Below are positions 1 through 6,720 of a stretch of DNA of 7,795 nt, piece after piece. Within the stretch, counting starts at the first letter, position 1, and each line of letters begins with the position of its first letter. The stretch lies in assembly GCA_021204285.1 (NCBI GenBank), contig JAJPZP010000009.1, forward strand, positions 1 through 7,795. Direction: 5' to 3'. A model generated the notes under the pieces. The model was given only the letters and a program-made list of their open reading frames with translations. It did no database searches and was not told the origin of the DNA. The position numbers and the translations under genes are program-made. The stretch is from Lachnospiraceae bacterium. GTDB taxonomy: Bacteria > Bacillota > Clostridia > Lachnospirales > Lachnospiraceae.

Positions 1-46
1 CATAATGACCCAGCCGCTCCAGTCTCTTCGACAGCGTGATCTGCAT
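1..46 (-). CDS. trmK: Start of probable tRNA (adenine(22)-N1)-methyltransferase, partial
   Basis: Only the first 15 codons are inside the window, reading MQITLSKRLERLGHY; the gene runs off the left edge. The start is well fixed: an ATG preceded by a near-perfect Shine-Dalgarno. The N-terminal pattern M-Q-x-x-LSKRL is typical of TrmK (YqfN family), a SAM-dependent methyltransferase that makes m1A22 in tRNA. TrmK genes commonly follow sigA/rpoD in Firmicutes. The identity therefore rests on a short peptide plus position; the methyltransferase fold itself cannot be seen here. The gene lies 98 nt after the rpoD stop with no terminator between them, so it is probably the next cistron of the same operon. 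Confidence 0.72.
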   Translation of the reverse strand, partial: MQITLSKRLERLGHY

Positions 47-50
47 CGCG

Positions 51-57
51 ACCTCCT
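51..57 (-). promoter_or_regulatory. Strong ribosome binding site of the trmK-like gene
   Basis: On the minus strand AGGAGGT lies 4 nt before the ATG, inside a longer AAGGAGGAGGT run. It matches the anti-Shine-Dalgarno sequence almost perfectly and decides the start of the truncated left-edge gene. Confidence 0.8.
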
Positions 58-144
58 CCTTCTTTCTCACCCCTGCGGACAGCAGCCGGCGGAGGCATTC
101 ACGTAAACTTTCAAACCCTATGTATCCGGAACAGGCTGCTCGTT

Positions 145-1245
145 TTATTCCAGGAAATCCTTCAGCTTCCGGCTGCGGCTCGGATGGCGCAGTTTCCGGA
201 GCGCCTTCGCCTCAATCTGGCGGATGCGCTCACGCGTCACATTGAACTCTTTACCCACTTCCTCAAGTGTACGAGCCCGCCCATCGTCCAGTCCAAAACG
301 CAGCCGCAGTACCTTCTGTTCGCGCTCTGTCAATGTGCCGAGCACCTCGACGAGCTGTTCCTTCAGAAGCGTGAAAGCCGCCGCATCCGCGGGTACCGGA
401 ACATTGTCATCCTGGATAAAGTCTCCCAGATGGCTGTCCTCCTCCTCGCCGATCGGCGTCTCGAGCGAGACAGGCTCCTGAGAAATCTTCAGGATCTCGC
501 GTACGCGCTCCACCGGCATATTCATCTCCGCCGCGATCTCCTCCGGCGTTGGCTCACGCCCCAGCTCCTGCAGAAGCTGCCGCGACACGCGGATCAGTTT
601 GTTGATCGTCTCGACCATATGCACCGGGATGCGGATCGTCCTCGCCTGGTCCGCGATCGCGCGCGTGATCGCCTGGCGGATCCACCAGGTCGCATAGGTA
701 CTGAACTTATAGCCTTTGCGGTAGTCAAACTTCTCCACGGCCTTGATAAGTCCCAGATTTCCCTCCTGGATCAGATCAAGGAAAAGCATGCCGCGTCCCA
801 CATATCGCTTCGCAATGCTGACCACAAGGCGCAGATTCGCCTCAGCCAGGCGTTTCTTTGCCTCCTCGTCGCCGGCCTCCATCCGCTTTGCGAGTTCAAT
901 CTCCTCCTCCGCGGTCAGAAGCGGCACCTTACCGATCTCCTTCAGGTACATCCGCACCGGATCCTCGATGCTCACGCCGTCCGGGACGGAGAGGTCGATC
1001 TGTTCCATGTCCACTTCTTCCTCATCCGTCAGGATAAGCGTATCATCGTCATCATCGGAGATCCGGAGCACATCCACATTATTTTGCTCGAGAAATTCCA
1101 GCACCTTCTCCAGCTTTTCCGGACTAAGCTCCATATCGCTGAAGAAATCGCTGACTTCCTGATATTCCAGCGCATTTTTTTTCTTTTTTGCGAGCTCCAG
1201 CAATTCCTTCAGCTTTTCGTTAAATTTTGTTACATTTTCGTCCAT
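145..1245 (-). CDS. rpoD: RNA polymerase primary sigma factor RpoD/SigA
   Basis: This is the housekeeping sigma-70 factor, which directs RNA polymerase to -10/-35 promoters. The 366 aa (from MDENVTKF) match the size of firmicute SigA. In order: a short region 1.1 (about 1-60), an acidic linker with five Asp at 64-68, region 1.2 (about 91-125), region 2 with the [19 protein letters not shown] core-binding stretch and [17 protein letters not shown] (181-197) for -10 recognition, region 3 with the acidic 3.2 finger (about 267-280), and region 4.2 with its helix-turn-helix ([20 protein letters not shown], 327-346). I chose the ATG at 1245 because family members align from that Met and GGAAGGAAG precedes it. 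An upstream in-frame ATG at 1263 (adding MEGRTS) has AAGGAG 15 nt ahead and remains possible. It follows dnaG closely and is probably cotranscribed with it. Confidence 0.96.
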   Translation of the reverse strand: MDENVTKFNEKLKELLELAKKKKNALEYQEVSDFFSDMELSPEKLEKVLEFLEQNNVDVLRISDDDDDTLILTDEEEVDMEQIDLSVPDGVSIEDPVRMYLKEIGKVPLLTAEEEIELAKRMEAGDEEAKKRLAEANLRLVVSIAKRYVGRGMLFLDLIQEGNLGLIKAVEKFDYRKGYKFSTYATWWIRQAITRAIADQARTIRIPVHMVETINKLIRVSRQLLQELGREPTPEEIAAEMNMPVERVREILKISQEPVSLETPIGEEEDSHLGDFIQDDNVPVPADAAAFTLLKEQLVEVLGTLTEREQKVLRLRFGLDDGRARTLEEVGKEFNVTRERIRQIEAKALRKLRHPSRSRKLKDFLE

Positions 1246-1282
1246 ACTGGTTCTTCCTTCCATAATTGTTCCTATTTTCTCC

Positions 1283-3049
1283 TTAATCCAGAGAAATATG
1301 CAGTTTCTCGATTTCCCGGCGTTTCCGGACGATTTTCATGAGGGTATCCATGTCCCCCGGCTCCATATTTTCCGTCTGCCAGGCAATACTCTGCTGCTTT
1401 ACTCTCTGGATGGTCTCCTGCAATGCCTTTTCCTCCTCAGCCTGTCCTTCCACAGTCGGTATCGTCGTCCCGAGCGCGGCGGACAGCTTCTTCTGTTCCT
1501 CCTCCTCTGTAAAATACTGAAACAACGAGGCTGGACGGAATGCTCCTGCCTGTGCCTGTTCTCTCAGCAGCTCCGCAGCCTTCCGGCACAGCGGATCCGT
1601 GAAATCCTCCGGTTCCACATAGCGCGAAATACTCCGAAAATGCTTTTCATCCGTGCTCATCCAGCTGAGCAGCAGATTCTGCGCTGTAAGCCCGGTATCG
1701 TCCGGCTTTTTTCTGCCGGGCGGATGCTTCGGCGCGGCTGCCCGCGGCATACCGCCCAGGCGCTCGCCGGTCTGGCTTACAAGTCTTCGAAGCTGCTCCG
1801 CACTCAGATGATATCTCGCCGCCGTAGCCTCTATATAGTTATTCCGCTCAATGCCCGCTTCAAACTCCAGAAGTTTTGTGGACACCTCCCGGAAAAATGC
1901 TGTCTTACTCTCCGGATCCTTCAAATCGTAATTTCGCTCCAGAATACGCAGTTCAAAGAAGAAACTGCTCTCAGCGGCGTCGATCCGCTTCTGGAACTCT
2001 TCCGCGCCGAGCGCCCGGATAAACTCGTCCGGATCCTTGTAGGGCTCCATATTGATAACCCGCGCCCGAAGCCCGGCATCTTTCAGAATCGGAATTGCGC
2101 GCGCCGCGGCCCGAACCCCGGCGTCATCGCTGTCATAGGTCAGCAGCACCTCATTCGTATAACGTTTCAGGATGACCGACTGCTGCTGCGTAAATGCCGT
2201 GCCAAGCGATGCCACGGCCTGATTAAATCCCGCCTGATGCAGGGCGATCACATCCATATAACCCTCACAGAGGATCATATTGGGCTTCCGGCTCGCCTTC
2301 GCCAGGTGCAAACCGTACAGATTCCGGCTTTTGTCAAAAGCCCGCGTTTCCGGCGAATTCAGATATTTCGGCTTCGCATCGCCCATGACACGGCCGCCAA
2401 ACCCAATCACGCGGCTGCGCGTGTCCATGATCGGGAACATGACGCGGTTCCAGAAGCGGTCATACATACCGCGCTTTTCATCCGCGTTCATGAGGCCTGA
2501 CTCCTTCAGCAGCGAATCCGGATATCCCTTGCTTTTCAGGTATTGATAAAGCTCATTCCCTCGTTTTCCTGAACAGCCGAGCCCAAAGCTGCGGATCGTC
2601 TCCTGCGAAAGCCCCCTCCCCGTCAGATACTCATGTGCCTGCCGTCCCTCAGGCTGACGCAACATATAGTAATAAAACTGCGCCGCCAGTTTGTTGACCT
2701 CCAGGATCCGGTCCTTCAGGTCTCTCTGCTCGCGCTCCTCGCGCGACTCCTCCCGCTCAGGCAGTGCGATCCCGGCGCGATCCGCCAGTACCTTCACTGC
2801 CTCCGGAAAGGACAGGTTCTCATAATCCATGACGAATCGAAACACATCGCCGCCGGCTCCACAGCTGAAACAGTGATACATCTGCCGCGGCCTGTTCACA
2901 TTCATGGACGGATTGTGGTCATTATGAAAGGGGCAGACGCACACATAGCTGCTGCCCTTGCGCTGTAATTTGATGTAACCGGAGATCACGTCCACGATAT
3001 CGCTGCGCGAACGGATCTCCTCCACGAGCTCCTGCGAATAAAAACCCAT
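1283..3049 (-). CDS. dnaG: DNA primase DnaG
   Basis: DnaG makes the RNA primers for lagging-strand synthesis and acts with the DnaB/DnaC-type replicative helicase. The 588 aa are normal for the family. The N-terminal CHC2 zinc finger is intact (C39, H42, C60, C63, within VCVCPFH and YHCFSCG). The RNA-polymerase core carries [12 protein letters not shown] (198-209) and GFGGR (216-220). The TOPRIM catalytic site is complete: E262 in [12 protein letters not shown]306 and D308 in DSDDAG, and KDPDEFI at 338-344. The region after about 430 is divergent, as usual, and should hold the helicase-interaction domain. The start has AGGTG a few nt upstream. It begins 18 nt after the dgt stop and ends just before rpoD, so it sits inside the operon. 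No sign of degradation. Confidence 0.97.
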   Translation of the reverse strand: MGFYSQELVEEIRSRSDIVDVISGYIKLQRKGSSYVCVCPFHNDHNPSMNVNRPRQMYHCFSCGAGGDVFRFVMDYENLSFPEAVKVLADRAGIALPEREESREEREQRDLKDRILEVNKLAAQFYYYMLRQPEGRQAHEYLTGRGLSQETIRSFGLGCSGKRGNELYQYLKSKGYPDSLLKESGLMNADEKRGMYDRFWNRVMFPIMDTRSRVIGFGGRVMGDAKPKYLNSPETRAFDKSRNLYGLHLAKASRKPNMILCEGYMDVIALHQAGFNQAVASLGTAFTQQQSVILKRYTNEVLLTYDSDDAGVRAAARAIPILKDAGLRARVINMEPYKDPDEFIRALGAEEFQKRIDAAESSFFFELRILERNYDLKDPESKTAFFREVSTKLLEFEAGIERNNYIEATAARYHLSAEQLRRLVSQTGERLGGMPRAAAPKHPPGRKKPDDTGLTAQNLLLSWMSTDEKHFRSISRYVEPEDFTDPLCRKAAELLREQAQAGAFRPASLFQYFTEEEEQKKLSAALGTTIPTVEGQAEEEKALQETIQRVKQQSIAWQTENMEPGDMDTLMKIVRKRREIEKLHISLD

Positions 3050-3067
3050 ACAGCACCTGCCTTTTCG

Positions 3068-4075
3068 TCAGTATCTCCACGCCTCCGGCACAAAGAATTC
3101 CCGGAATTTGTCGATGGCAAACTGATCGGTCATTCCTGAAATATAGTCGCAGACACTTCGCTCCTGCGTCTCACCGGCCTTCCACATGCGCTCGATATAC
3201 TCGTTCGAGAGCAACTCCGGGCGTTCCATATAATAACGGAACAGCTCACTCACAATATTCTCCGCCTTTTGCTCCTCCGCCTTTGCAACCGGATTTGTGT
3301 AGACATTTTCAAACATGAAGCGCCGGATGCCGCGGAATGCCGCATCCACCTCGTCTGACATCCGGATATCCGGCTGGTCGAGACTGTTCATAATGATATC
3401 ACAGACCATCGTATTCAGGCGTTCCCTGCTCGACCGGCCAAGCGTCACGCGGTACATCTCCGGAATGTCCTCCTCTCGGATAATACCGCCGCGGATCGCG
3501 TCGTCCACATCATGGTGAATGTAGGCAATCTTGTCCGCGAGGCGCACGACCCTGCCCTCCAGCGTGGCTGCGTGTCCATCCATCTGATGCTGCAGAATCC
3601 CATCCCGGACTTCCCAGGACAGATTCAGTCCCCGTCCTTCCTTCTCGAGCTTCTCCACGACCCGGACGCTCTGTATGTAATGAGTGAAGCCCTCCGAGCA
3701 AACCCTGTTCAGTACCCGCTCGCCCGCATGGCCAAAAGGCGTATGCCCGAGGTCGTGGCCGAGCGCGATCGCCTCGGTCAGGTCTTCATTGAGCCGAAGC
3801 GCGCGCGCGATTGTCCGCGCGACCTGGGAAACTTCCAGTGTGTGCGTCAGACGCGTCCGGTAATGATCGCCTTTCGGCGCAAGAAACACCTGTGTCTTAT
3901 GCTTCAGTCTTCGAAAAGATTTGCAATGCAGAATACGGTCGCGATCTCTCTGATAAACTGGTCGGATCTCGCAGGGAGGCTCGTCCACGTCTCTTCCTCG
4001 TGAATCGCAACTCCTCGCCGCATAGGGGCTTAAGAAGCGGCACTCCCACTCTTCCGTCTTTTCACGGATCGTCAT
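3068..4075 (-). CDS. dgt: Deoxyguanosinetriphosphate triphosphohydrolase-like protein (HD superfamily)
   Basis: Dgt-family HD hydrolases cleave dNTPs to deoxynucleoside and triphosphate, trimming dNTP pools. The 335 aa match the shorter Gram-positive type. The metal site is intact: H78 (RLTHTLEVSQ), H107-D108 (LGHDLGHTPFGH) and D181 (LADKIAYIHHD). The leading RDRDRILHCKSFRRLKHKTQVF (43-64) and the D70-H71-Y-R-T-R-L segment are also typical. One deviation: where many firmicute members have HNxQS after the GF motif, this one reads FTHYIQS (130-136), so Asn is replaced by Tyr. I think this also occurs in relatives, but cannot check. AAGGGGG lies 8 nt before the ATG. The gene overlaps the stop of the upstream DUF5662 gene as ATGA, which implies translational coupling, and dnaG follows 18 nt later. 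The substrate is unproven. Confidence 0.93.
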   Translation of the reverse strand: MTIREKTEEWECRFLSPYAARSCDSRGRDVDEPPCEIRPVYQRDRDRILHCKSFRRLKHKTQVFLAPKGDHYRTRLTHTLEVSQVARTIARALRLNEDLTEAIALGHDLGHTPFGHAGERVLNRVCSEGFTHYIQSVRVVEKLEKEGRGLNLSWEVRDGILQHQMDGHAATLEGRVVRLADKIAYIHHDVDDAIRGGIIREEDIPEMYRVTLGRSSRERLNTMVCDIIMNSLDQPDIRMSDEVDAAFRGIRRFMFENVYTNPVAKAEEQKAENIVSELFRYYMERPELLSNEYIERMWKAGETQERSVCDYISGMTDQFAIDKFREFFVPEAWRY

Positions 4076-4665
4076 GAAGCTGCCCCCTTCCTCTTATGGG
4101 CAGGTTTGGCAGTGATATTGGGGTACTGCTTCCTGCCAACCATATGCTTTTTCATCCAGGCAAAGGTACGCGCCTCGCCCTGCTCATCCAGCATGCGCAG
4201 CACATATTCGAGCAGTGCGCTTGTCTCCGGATGAATCATATAGCTGTTCTTTCCCTTCTCATAATATGCCAGGGGAGAGTGCTGCGTATACTTCCGTCCC
4301 TCATACACCTTTGAAGCGGCGATCCGGTCCATGATCATCTCATTTACATACTTGAGCGGCATCTTCACGCCATCCATGCGATGCGTCTCCATATTATAAT
4401 CCGTCCAGTACTCGTAGTGGTGCTTATTTCTGCCCTTGTGATGCAGCCAGGCGGAAGAATAGCCCTTTGCCATGCGCTCCGCATTATTCGGACTGCAAAA
4501 GCCCTGATAATAGCGGCAGCCCTGCCAGAATTCGGAAGGCGAATACTTTGACAGGTCATGCGTCAGGCCCTGCCAGTACATCCCCACTCGAAAGCAATGC
4601 CTCGCCACCATGAGCCGGTGTTTCATAATCGTATGAAAATGTCTCCATATATTTATCAGCTTCAT
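4072..4665 (-). CDS. DUF5662-like conserved protein of unknown function
   Basis: This 197-aa protein resembles the DUF5662 family as I recall it from Clostridia; its function is not established. It has no signal peptide or membrane segment. It is rich in His/Asp motifs that look like a metal site: H23 (ARHCF), H36-D37 in GLTHDLSKYSPSEF (33-46), H75-H76 and H82-H83 in HHKGRNKHHYEYW (75-87). The order H, HD, HH, HH in an apparently helical protein recalls HD-type hydrolases, but that is my inference. The last 15 or so residues are basic (KPAHKRKG). Both ends overlap neighbours by 4 nt: its ATG overlaps the stop of the GH13-like gene, and its TGA overlaps the dgt start. The three proteins should therefore be made in step. 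I see no truncation. Confidence 0.85.
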   Translation of the reverse strand: MKLINIWRHFHTIMKHRLMVARHCFRVGMYWQGLTHDLSKYSPSEFWQGCRYYQGFCSPNNAERMAKGYSSAWLHHKGRNKHHYEYWTDYNMETHRMDGVKMPLKYVNEMIMDRIAASKVYEGRKYTQHSPLAYYEKGKNSYMIHPETSALLEYVLRMLDEQGEARTFAWMKKHMVGRKQYPNITAKPAHKRKGAAS

Positions 4666-6476
4666 GCTTTTCTTCCTGCCATCACCAGAATTGTGCGCGG
4701 CGGAATCACCACCGTTTTACCTGTCTGCCGCGAAGGCGAAGAACTGTCTTTCAAAAAAACATCACCCTCACGCCCTGTGTCCGCTACAATCCGCCAGCGC
4801 TTTCCTGCCGGAGCCGTCGGAATCGCAAGCTCCAGAGGCTTTTCATGCATATTGACCGCGACGTAAAGCGCTTCCTCATTCGCGTACAGAATTCCAATAT
4901 GGCGACTGTCACTGTCAAAGTCCCCATACCAGGCTCTGCTGCCATGATAAGAAATCGCCGGTGTCCCCTGTACAAGGCTGTGCCTGCGCCCAAAAGCCGG
5001 GTGTTCCCGGCGCAGCGCGAGCGCATCCCGGACAAAGCGCTGCAGCAAACGCTCCTCTTCATTCTGCGGCCACTGAACCCAGGAAATCGCATTGTCCTGG
5101 CAATAAACATTGTTATTGTCCTGCTGGGAATTGCCCATCTCATCACCACCGTAAATTGCCGGCACACCCTGCGCCAGGATGGTCAAAAGCAACGCGTTTC
5201 TGGCCTGCCTGGCACGTAAACGCGCAAGCTCCTCATCCTCAGAGAATCCCTCCACGCCATAATTACAACTATAATTCTGATCGGTTCCGTCAAGGTTTCC
5301 CTCTTCATTCGCCTCGTTGTGTTTCTCTTCAAAGCACAGCATGTCCGCCAACGTGAAGCCGTTGTGCCCGGCCACATAATTCACGACGTCATACTGCACC
5401 GGATTCCGGCAGAGGCACTCGGCGGCCTGCCAGACAACATCCGTGTCGCCGCGCAGGAAACGCCGTATCTTCACAAGGAAATTGTCATTGTATTCAAAAA
5501 GCCGGCGTTCCCGAGGCTGATAAGTATGCTCATAAATATGTTCCACAGGCAGGCGGTCGCTCATAATCTTTGTCCTGCCGAGCAACGGATCAAGCGCCAG
5601 CGCAGCGATCGGAGCAGCGGCGCCCGTCACATGAACGCCGTCGATATGGTAATCGCGGACCCAGTGGCGAATACAGTCCGTCGCCAGTTCCGGCGACGTA
5701 TACTCCGGAAAGGAGAATTCCAGAATCAGCTCAATTCCATTTTGGTGAAGCTCCCGGACCAGTCCTTTCAGCTCCCGGACCGGATCATCTGACGCGCTGT
5801 AGGCAGCCTTCGGCGCGAAGAAAAACGCCTCACCATAACCCCAGTAATTGCAAAGCGCTGCCCCTCTCTTCTGCAGCGGCATATGCCTGCTCCCGGCGCG
5901 CGTACCGCCCACCTCCGCAAATTCATAAACCGGCATCAGTTCGAGCTGTGTAAATCCCATCTCCTTCAGATATGGGATTTTCTCACGGATCCCGGCAAAT
6001 GTTCCCGGATGTTTCACGCCTGAAGAACTGTCCATCGTGAAGCCCCGGAGATGCGTCACATAGAGGACGCAGTCTTCCTCCGCAAGCCGCAGCGGTCTGT
6101 CATCCTGCCAGGGATAGCTCTCCGGACGCGCGGCGCAGCGAAGCGTGTGCTCTCCCTTTGGAATCTCACCCCAGAAAGTGTGCCCACGGATTTCATCCGC
6201 GTAGGGATCCTGTATCACACAGCCATCCATCCGATAATTATACTCATAATCCCGGAGTGGAAAATTCTGAATGCGCATCGTGCACACATCCGCGAAACGC
6301 ATCTCCTCCGTAAAGGGAAGTTCTGTGGAGGGCTCAGCTTCCCCCTTACGGTAGAGGAGGAGGCTCACTTCCTGCGCATCCCTCGCTGTCACCGTAAAGC
6401 AAACGTCTCTTCCTGTCTTCGTCACGCCCAACCGTTCCGGGTTTCCTGTGCTGACACGATATGCAAACATCGGCAT
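4662..6476 (-). CDS. GH13 isoamylase/GlgX-like protein, probably catalytically inactive
   Basis: A 604-aa cytoplasmic protein (no signal peptide) with GlgX/type I pullulanase architecture: a CBM48-like N-terminal domain (about 10-110, with YRMDG and DPYADE), a GH13 barrel and a C-terminal beta domain. Scaffold motifs are well kept: THLRGFTMDSSSGVKHPGTF (141-160), NYWGYGEAFFFAP (210-222), GHNGFTLADML (370-380), GVPAIYGGDEMGNSQQDNNN (437-456). The active site is not. Region I is ILEFSFPE instead of the usual LDVVxNH. Region II is DGVHVT (279-284) where the family has DGFRFD, so the nucleophile Asp is T284 and the Arg is H282. In region III the acid/base Glu is D307. In region IV the HD pair is H371-N372. 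Glycogen debranching activity is therefore unlikely; binding of alpha-glucan or regulation is more plausible. An alternative start is the second ATG (6470), with AGGAG 7 nt upstream. It is the first gene after the promoter. Confidence 0.9.
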   Translation of the reverse strand: MPMFAYRVSTGNPERLGVTKTGRDVCFTVTARDAQEVSLLLYRKGEAEPSTELPFTEEMRFADVCTMRIQNFPLRDYEYNYRMDGCVIQDPYADEIRGHTFWGEIPKGEHTLRCAARPESYPWQDDRPLRLAEEDCVLYVTHLRGFTMDSSSGVKHPGTFAGIREKIPYLKEMGFTQLELMPVYEFAEVGGTRAGSRHMPLQKRGAALCNYWGYGEAFFFAPKAAYSASDDPVRELKGLVRELHQNGIELILEFSFPEYTSPELATDCIRHWVRDYHIDGVHVTGAAAPIAALALDPLLGRTKIMSDRLPVEHIYEHTYQPRERRLFEYNDNFLVKIRRFLRGDTDVVWQAAECLCRNPVQYDVVNYVAGHNGFTLADMLCFEEKHNEANEEGNLDGTDQNYSCNYGVEGFSEDEELARLRARQARNALLLTILAQGVPAIYGGDEMGNSQQDNNNVYCQDNAISWVQWPQNEEERLLQRFVRDALALRREHPAFGRRHSLVQGTPAISYHGSRAWYGDFDSDSRHIGILYANEEALYVAVNMHEKPLELAIPTAPAGKRWRIVADTGREGDVFLKDSSSPSRQTGKTVVIPPRTILVMAGRKA

Positions 6477-6487
6477 TCTCCTCTCCG
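6468..6487 (-). promoter_or_regulatory. Ribosome binding site and twin start codons of the GH13-like gene
   Basis: The minus strand reads GGAGAGGAGA followed by ATG-CCG-ATG. GGAG is 6 nt from the first ATG (6474-6476), and AGGAG is 7 nt from the second (6468-6470). Both starts are plausible; the second has the better-spaced, longer Shine-Dalgarno match and would shorten the protein by two residues. Confidence 0.65.
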
Positions 6488-6506
6488 GCAGTCGATACTA
6501 CACCCA

Positions 6507-6520
6507 ATTATAAATATAAT
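6507..6520 (-). repeat. AT-rich palindrome overlapping the -10 box
   Basis: ATTATA (6507-6512) and TATAAT (6515-6520) are perfect inverted copies separated by AA. The element overlaps the -10 hexamer and the likely transcription start. It could be an operator, but AT-rich promoters make such palindromes by chance, so confidence in a function is low. Confidence 0.3.
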
Positions 6521-6544
6521 AGCACCCGGGGAAGGCATTGGCAA
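6516..6544 (-). promoter_or_regulatory. Sigma-A type promoter of the GH13-DUF5662-dgt-dnaG-rpoD operon
   Basis: On the minus strand a -35 box TTGCCA (6539-6544; 5 of 6 to consensus) is followed by a 17-bp spacer and a -10 box TATTAT (6516-6521; 5 of 6). A TG dinucleotide one base ahead of the -10 makes it an extended -10 promoter. Initiation is expected near 6509, which gives a leader of about 33 nt before the GH13-like start. The promoter lies about 33 nt after the T-tract of the upstream terminator, as expected of a fresh transcription unit. An inverted repeat GCAAG-N6-CTTGC (6541-6556) overlaps the -35 box. Confidence 0.82.
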
Positions 6545-6556
6545 GTGAAAGCTTGC
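6541..6556. repeat. Inverted repeat overlapping the -35 box
   Basis: GCAAG (6541-6545) and CTTGC (6552-6556) are perfect inverted copies around 6 nt, covering four bases of the -35 hexamer. It might be a repressor operator. It is short, and GCAAGC-type words recur in this gap (6603-6608, 6715-6720), so chance or relatedness to the RNA hairpin is also possible. Confidence 0.3.
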
Positions 6557-6576
6557 GCATATGAGGAAAGAGAAAA

Positions 6577-6602
6577 TAAAAAAAGAGGGGGATTTCCCCT
6601 CT
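6577..6602 (-). terminator. Intrinsic terminator of the groEL 3' region / structured RNA
   Basis: Read on the minus strand: stem AGAGGGG, 5-nt loop AAATC, stem CCCCTCT, all 7 bp paired and GC-rich (6584-6602), followed directly by a run of seven T and further T-rich sequence (down to about 6577). It has no T-tract in the opposite direction, so it acts on minus-strand transcripts only. It separates groEL and the structured RNA from the operon promoter downstream. Confidence 0.93.
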
Positions 6603-6608
6603 GCAAGC
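6592..6608 (-). repeat. 17-nt direct repeat, copy 2 (terminator left arm)
   Basis: Minus-strand sequence GCTTGCAGAGGGGAAAT. This copy supplies the left arm and most of the loop of the terminator. It is identical to 6704-6720. Confidence 0.9.
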
Positions 6609-6703
6609 GAGCCTTGGCGCAAAGATACTCTGACGTGCATCAGCCCGAGACTGCTTACGCAGCCTCGGGCTGTAGGGTTTCGCCCTATGTCGGCCTCGAC
6701 ATC

Positions 6704-6720
6704 ATTTCCCCTCTGCAAGC
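6704..6720 (-). repeat. 17-nt direct repeat, copy 1 (inside hairpin A)
   Basis: Identical to 6592-6608, 112 nt away. Here the AGAGGGG segment sits in the internal loop of hairpin A and its flanks form both 3' strands of that hairpin. Because it equals the terminator left arm, it could in principle pair with the terminator right arm and compete with the terminator stem. Confidence 0.9.

Noticed and set aside
81..140. 7-bp inverted repeat AGCAGCC/GGCTGCT in the rpoD-trmK gap, considered as a terminator
   Set aside because: The arms are 46 nt apart and no T-tract follows on the minus strand; it is more likely chance in a short GC-rich spacer.
184..1341. Long plus-strand open frame (385 codons) opposite rpoD and the end of dnaG
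   Set aside because: It is the antisense shadow of rpoD, which has clear sigma-70 regions; the plus-strand product has no recognisable motif, and its frame is kept open by the codon bias of the real gene.
1298..2500. Plus-strand open frame (400 codons) opposite dnaG
   Set aside because: Shadow of dnaG; the opposite strand encodes intact zinc-finger and TOPRIM motifs, and this product is composition-biased without domains.
4662..6476. Calling the GH13-like gene an active glycogen debranching enzyme (glgX) or pullulanase
   Set aside because: Overall similarity would suggest it, but the catalytic triad positions are T, D and N instead of D, E and D, so the enzymatic name would be misleading.
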